Below the pieces are notes generated by a model that saw only the letters and a program-made list of their open reading frames with translations, was not told the origin of the DNA and did no database searches. Source: Perkinsus marinus ATCC 50983 (Eukaryota; Perkinsozoa; Perkinsida; Perkinsidae). From it: 20,354 nucleotides of DNA. The DNA lies in assembly GCF_000006405.1 (NCBI RefSeq), contig NW_003203093.1:33340-53693 (forward strand). Direction: 5' to 3'. Positions 17,860-20,354 of this stretch are shown here, piece after piece. The position numbers and the translations under genes were made by a program. The stretch's first letter is position 1, and the number at the start of each line of letters is the position of its first letter.

Positions 17860-20206
17860 ATACCGGTGTTGTTCCCACGTGCGGTGGGTGATAACGTTCC
17901 GCGAATGAATATGACATTGATAACAGTCGGCAGTAGAGGCGATGTGCAGCCTTTTATGGCGCTTGCGAAGGTGAGATGGTGATCGTAGCTTGTTGTTGGA
18001 GGAAGTTTTTATTGGCTGTGTGGTCTAGTGGTATGATTCTCGCTTTGGGTGCGAGAGGTCCCGAGTTCGATTCTCGGCCCAGCCCTTTTATTTTTCCGTT
18101 CAGGCTCTGAACGCGCAAGGCCACCGATCCCGAATATGCACCCACGATAAGTTCCGAGATTTCGTTACTAAGCAGGGAATCGAGTTCTTCCCACTCGCAC
18201 TAGCACAGAAGGGACATTGGCAACCAGAGACCCTTATGAAGTAAGGGGGAATGTGATGCGAATTTAGTGTGGTGTAGTTGAATGAATTGCAATGCATAAA
18301 CACCAACATAATTGTTGATATTACGTAGCATTAAGATTGGACACATGAAGATCAGCTCGTCACAAAGCTTCATAATAGGTCTAACTTCGTTGGTCCTTTT
18401 ATCGCAGTAGTCTCTAAAACTGAGTCGGGATATTTGCATTTAGTGAGGCATCGAGGTGTATGAGATAGAATTTGATATCGTTTGGAATTTTCTGACACCA
18501 GAGAAGGTGTTAGTCGCTCGCCAATCACTCCATCTTGTGATGGGTGGTGGACCATCTGAAGTCCTTCTCCTCTTCTTCGTCCAATACCGTAGTAGGATGT
18601 CACTTGCAGCACTGCGGCGTCGTTGGCCATCCGGATTTTACTCAAAGGGGTCTAACCCACATCTCAACACCTATCAGTCAGTGTTGAGAAACTAAGCACG
18701 ATCTGACTTTCACCAGAGAGGGATTTTAGTGATGGTTTATGGGTTTTTTGTAAACTGCAGAAAATGCAAATTAACCACAGATCAAAATTCAGTCTGTGGT
18801 TAGTCTGCATTTTCTGCCAGTTTCTGGAGTTATGGTGGATTCCTATCAGATATGCGGAGGAGAACCCAGGGATGGGTCCTGACCTGTTACTGAGTCCGCG
18901 AGACCTCTATCACTTCATGTTCCACGGACCAGAGATGCAACACACGCTGAGGGAAATCTACTTCCCTCCGGGTTGGCAGGAAAATAAAGTCGGCAGTTGG
19001 GCGTCGGTTCAGAGTGAGTGTGCATGCGTGCAAAGAAGTGATAGCGTATTTTCTTCAACTGTTGTTAGGTGTTAGTTCTATGAGATGGGTTACTCATGCG
19101 ATCATCGCGAATCCACCCTCATACACGCATGTTCACTTAGCTGAGAGGCTCGGAGTGCCTTTACAAATGTAAGGGCAGTAAAATGACTTAGACTTGATGA
19201 TAGTAGTCATCTGTGCTCACCACATTCTAGAACTGTTATTCGCGATCGGGCGCATGTTTCGGAATTTAGTAACTTCAAAATAACTCGTTTCAAGTGGGGG
19301 GATTGTCCTCCCGATTCTTAAGAGAGAAAATTGTTGAACTCATTGTTGAGCGGATATTTGTTCATTCACCTTCATTTCACAGAAAATTTTTGCATTATAA
19401 CATAAGACGATAAACAACCTGATCACATCTGTTGAGAGTATGATTATCATGATAATGATCAGGTTCTTCACCATGCCATGGACTAAGACCGAGGCTGTTG
19501 GTCATCCTCTGTGTGTAAATGAGCCTGATACGAATCCTTATTGGAAGAAAATGAGTTATCGATGGATGGAGCAGGTGAGAGGGGATGATGATGAATCTTG
19601 CAATCTTGCTCTCACTTGAAATTCCTCAACGGTAGATACAATGGCGAGGTGTGGCATCAGCGGTGAACACGTTTAGGCGGAAAGTACTTCATTTGCCTAG
19701 TATCGGCATGTGGCATAGCGCGGGGTCGCTGATTGATAAATGGGGGGTAAGCGGCACAGGTCTTGGACCATACTCTGGTCTCGGCTGGATGTCGTTGGAT
19801 TTTCTTCGAGAACTTTACCCAGGACATTATCAAGCAATGGAGTTTCACCCTAGTGATATAAAAAGACTAGTGGAAAACATATTTCACGACTAATTCGTGT
19901 GGAATTGGCGGTGGTGTTTTTGGATGTTTTTGTAGCAGTGGGCAGAGGCTTCTCCATTCGCTCTAACAGTGGGGGTGAGCCTTCGTGGCGCCTCGTCTTT
20001 TGATCGATCTCATATCTTATCTCCATCGTTCAAGTCGCTTTGCCAGCGCGTTCAGAGCACGAGTTGGCGAGGTTATGGTAAGAAATCTATTATTGGAATA
20101 TTGCGCGATCAGGTACCATTCGCGTACTGTTTCGCGAAGACAATTTTGCCGAAGCCGGCTGATTGGGGGCCGAATATTGACATAACGGGTTTCTGTTTTG
20201 GTGGAT
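17860..20206 (+). CDS. Sterol 3-beta-glucosyltransferase (UGT80/ATG26-type GT1 domain), 3'-incomplete
   Basis: Seven exons join in phase: 17860-17970, 18104-18240, 18850-19013, 19069-19168, 19463-19574, 19636-19746, 20113-20206 (276 codons). The gene runs off the right edge. Family landmarks in order: MNMTLITVGSRGDVQPF (glycine-rich N-terminal signature), GHRSRICTHDKFRDFV, YAEENPGM, THAIIANPPSYTHVHLAERL, GVPLQMFFTMPWTKTEAVGH, NTFRRKVLHLPSI and ILPKPADWGPNIDITGF. The family moves glucose from UDP-glucose to membrane sterols. The C-terminal UDP-sugar-binding half lies outside the window. The usual LGGDP after the FxPL strand is replaced by LALAQKGHW. The start is unclear: ATG 17734 opens the same frame (MSVVTLRSVLWNRNEF), or upstream exon 17323-17458 splices to 17860 in phase. 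No PH/GRAM domain is visible. Confidence 0.88.
18014..18085 (+). tRNA. tRNA-Pro (anticodon UGG), nested in a protein-gene intron
   Basis: 72-nt cloverleaf without intron. Acceptor GGCTGTG/CCCAGCC pairs at six of seven positions (T6-C67 is a mismatch), discriminator C. The D-arm holds the A box (TGGTCTAGTGG). Anticodon stem CTCGC/GCGAG with loop TTTGGGT gives anticodon TGG. T-arm CCGAG-TTCGATT-CTCGG contains the B box. The whole gene lies on the sense strand inside the 133-bp intron 17971-18103 of the glucosyltransferase. Confidence 0.93.
18086..18095 (+). terminator. RNA polymerase III terminator of tRNA-Pro
   Basis: TTTT then A then TTTTT immediately after the discriminator base. The same T-rich run also serves as the polypyrimidine tract before the 3' splice site (ccgttcag) at 18103. 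Confidence 0.85.
18752..18823 (+). repeat. Long hairpin in glucosyltransferase intron 2
   Basis: 25-bp arms GCAGAAAATGCA... (18757-18781) and ...TGCATTTTCTGC (18793-18817) match at 23 of 25 positions; in RNA one difference is a G-U pair. The loop is 11 nt (tcaaaattcag). Outer AAACT/AGTTT extend the stem with one bulge. It lies 26 bp before the 3' splice site at 18849, inside intron 18241-18849. The rest of that intron shows no other recognisable feature. Confidence 0.8.
19597..19631 (+). repeat. Short repeat C, copy 4, in a 61-bp intron
   Basis: CTTGCAATCTTGC, spacer ctcacttgaaa, TTCCTCAACG. It occupies over half of intron 19575-19635 and abuts the acceptor ggtag. Confidence 0.65.
19838..19893 (+). 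mobile_element. MITE family A copy 15, left half
   Basis: TGGAGTTTCACCCTAGTGATAT, aaaaagactagtggaaaaca, tatttcacgacta, then lost. It lies in intron 19747-20112. Confidence 0.7.
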
Positions 20207-20312
20207 GTAAGGGGGGGGGCTTGGCCTCTACGATAGTTCAGAGTCGTCATAGGATGCACTTGTGGAAAATGAAAATCTGTCTTGTCTTTTTTCGCTGTGT
20301 CGGAAAAATCAG

Positions 20313-20354
20313 TGGAGTTTCACCCCGCTTACGTGAGGTGGCGTAAAACTCGGT
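20313..20354 (-). mobile_element. MITE family A copy 16, cut by the window edge
   Basis: TGGAGTTTCACCCCGCTTACG, GAGGTGGCGTAAAACTCGGT. It lies 107 bp into the intron starting at 20207. Confidence 0.75.

Noticed and set aside
18456-18695. 79-codon plus and 91-codon minus frames at 18370-18695
   Set aside because: They lie wholly within the phase-consistent intron 18241-18849 and show no family resemblance.

Overview
The window is eukaryotic nuclear DNA. Its genes are split into many short exons (65 to 260 bp) by GT-AG introns of 46 to about 1,070 bp. It holds a eukaryotic tRNA-Pro gene, and its introns are packed with short non-coding repeats. There are no bacterial-type operons and no rRNA or CRISPR. 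The species cannot be named from sequence alone. A UGT80/ATG26-type sterol glucosyltransferase beside an ARMC1-like gene would suit a protist or an early-branching opisthokont, but that is inference.

Layout. 1-1330: a possible small plus-strand gene (29-442), then a stretch rich in perfect short inverted repeats (653-1001). 1331-5472: a complete 13-exon minus-strand gene of 569 codons. Every exon joins the next in phase. It has a Q/P/Y/G-rich N-terminus, a predicted ferredoxin-like (ARMC1/HMA-like) module and a tryptophan/glycine tail. 5473-7250: tRNA-like SINE remnants, two weak minus-strand exon candidates and a (TGA)n microsatellite. 7250-10150: intergenic sequence dominated by two short repeat families. 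10160-20206, running off the right end: plus-strand exons of a polytopic membrane protein (about 12 membrane segments), then exons of a sterol-glucosyltransferase domain with the GSRGDVQPF signature. Reading phases allow these to be one fused gene, but exons 15452-17458 are ambiguous, so two adjacent genes remain possible.

The repeats are the other main feature. Family A is a MITE of about 134 bp with ends TGGAGTTTCAC/GTGAAACTCCA. About 16 full, partial or decayed copies lie between 7.4 kb and the right end, and none were seen to the left. Family B is about 150-180 bp, with copies across the whole window. From 10.4 kb on, every family A copy lies between predicted exons. A complete tRNA-Pro(UGG) gene sits inside a 133-bp intron of the glucosyltransferase. 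A 51-bp intron of the membrane-protein part is largely a reversed tRNA-like T-arm fragment.
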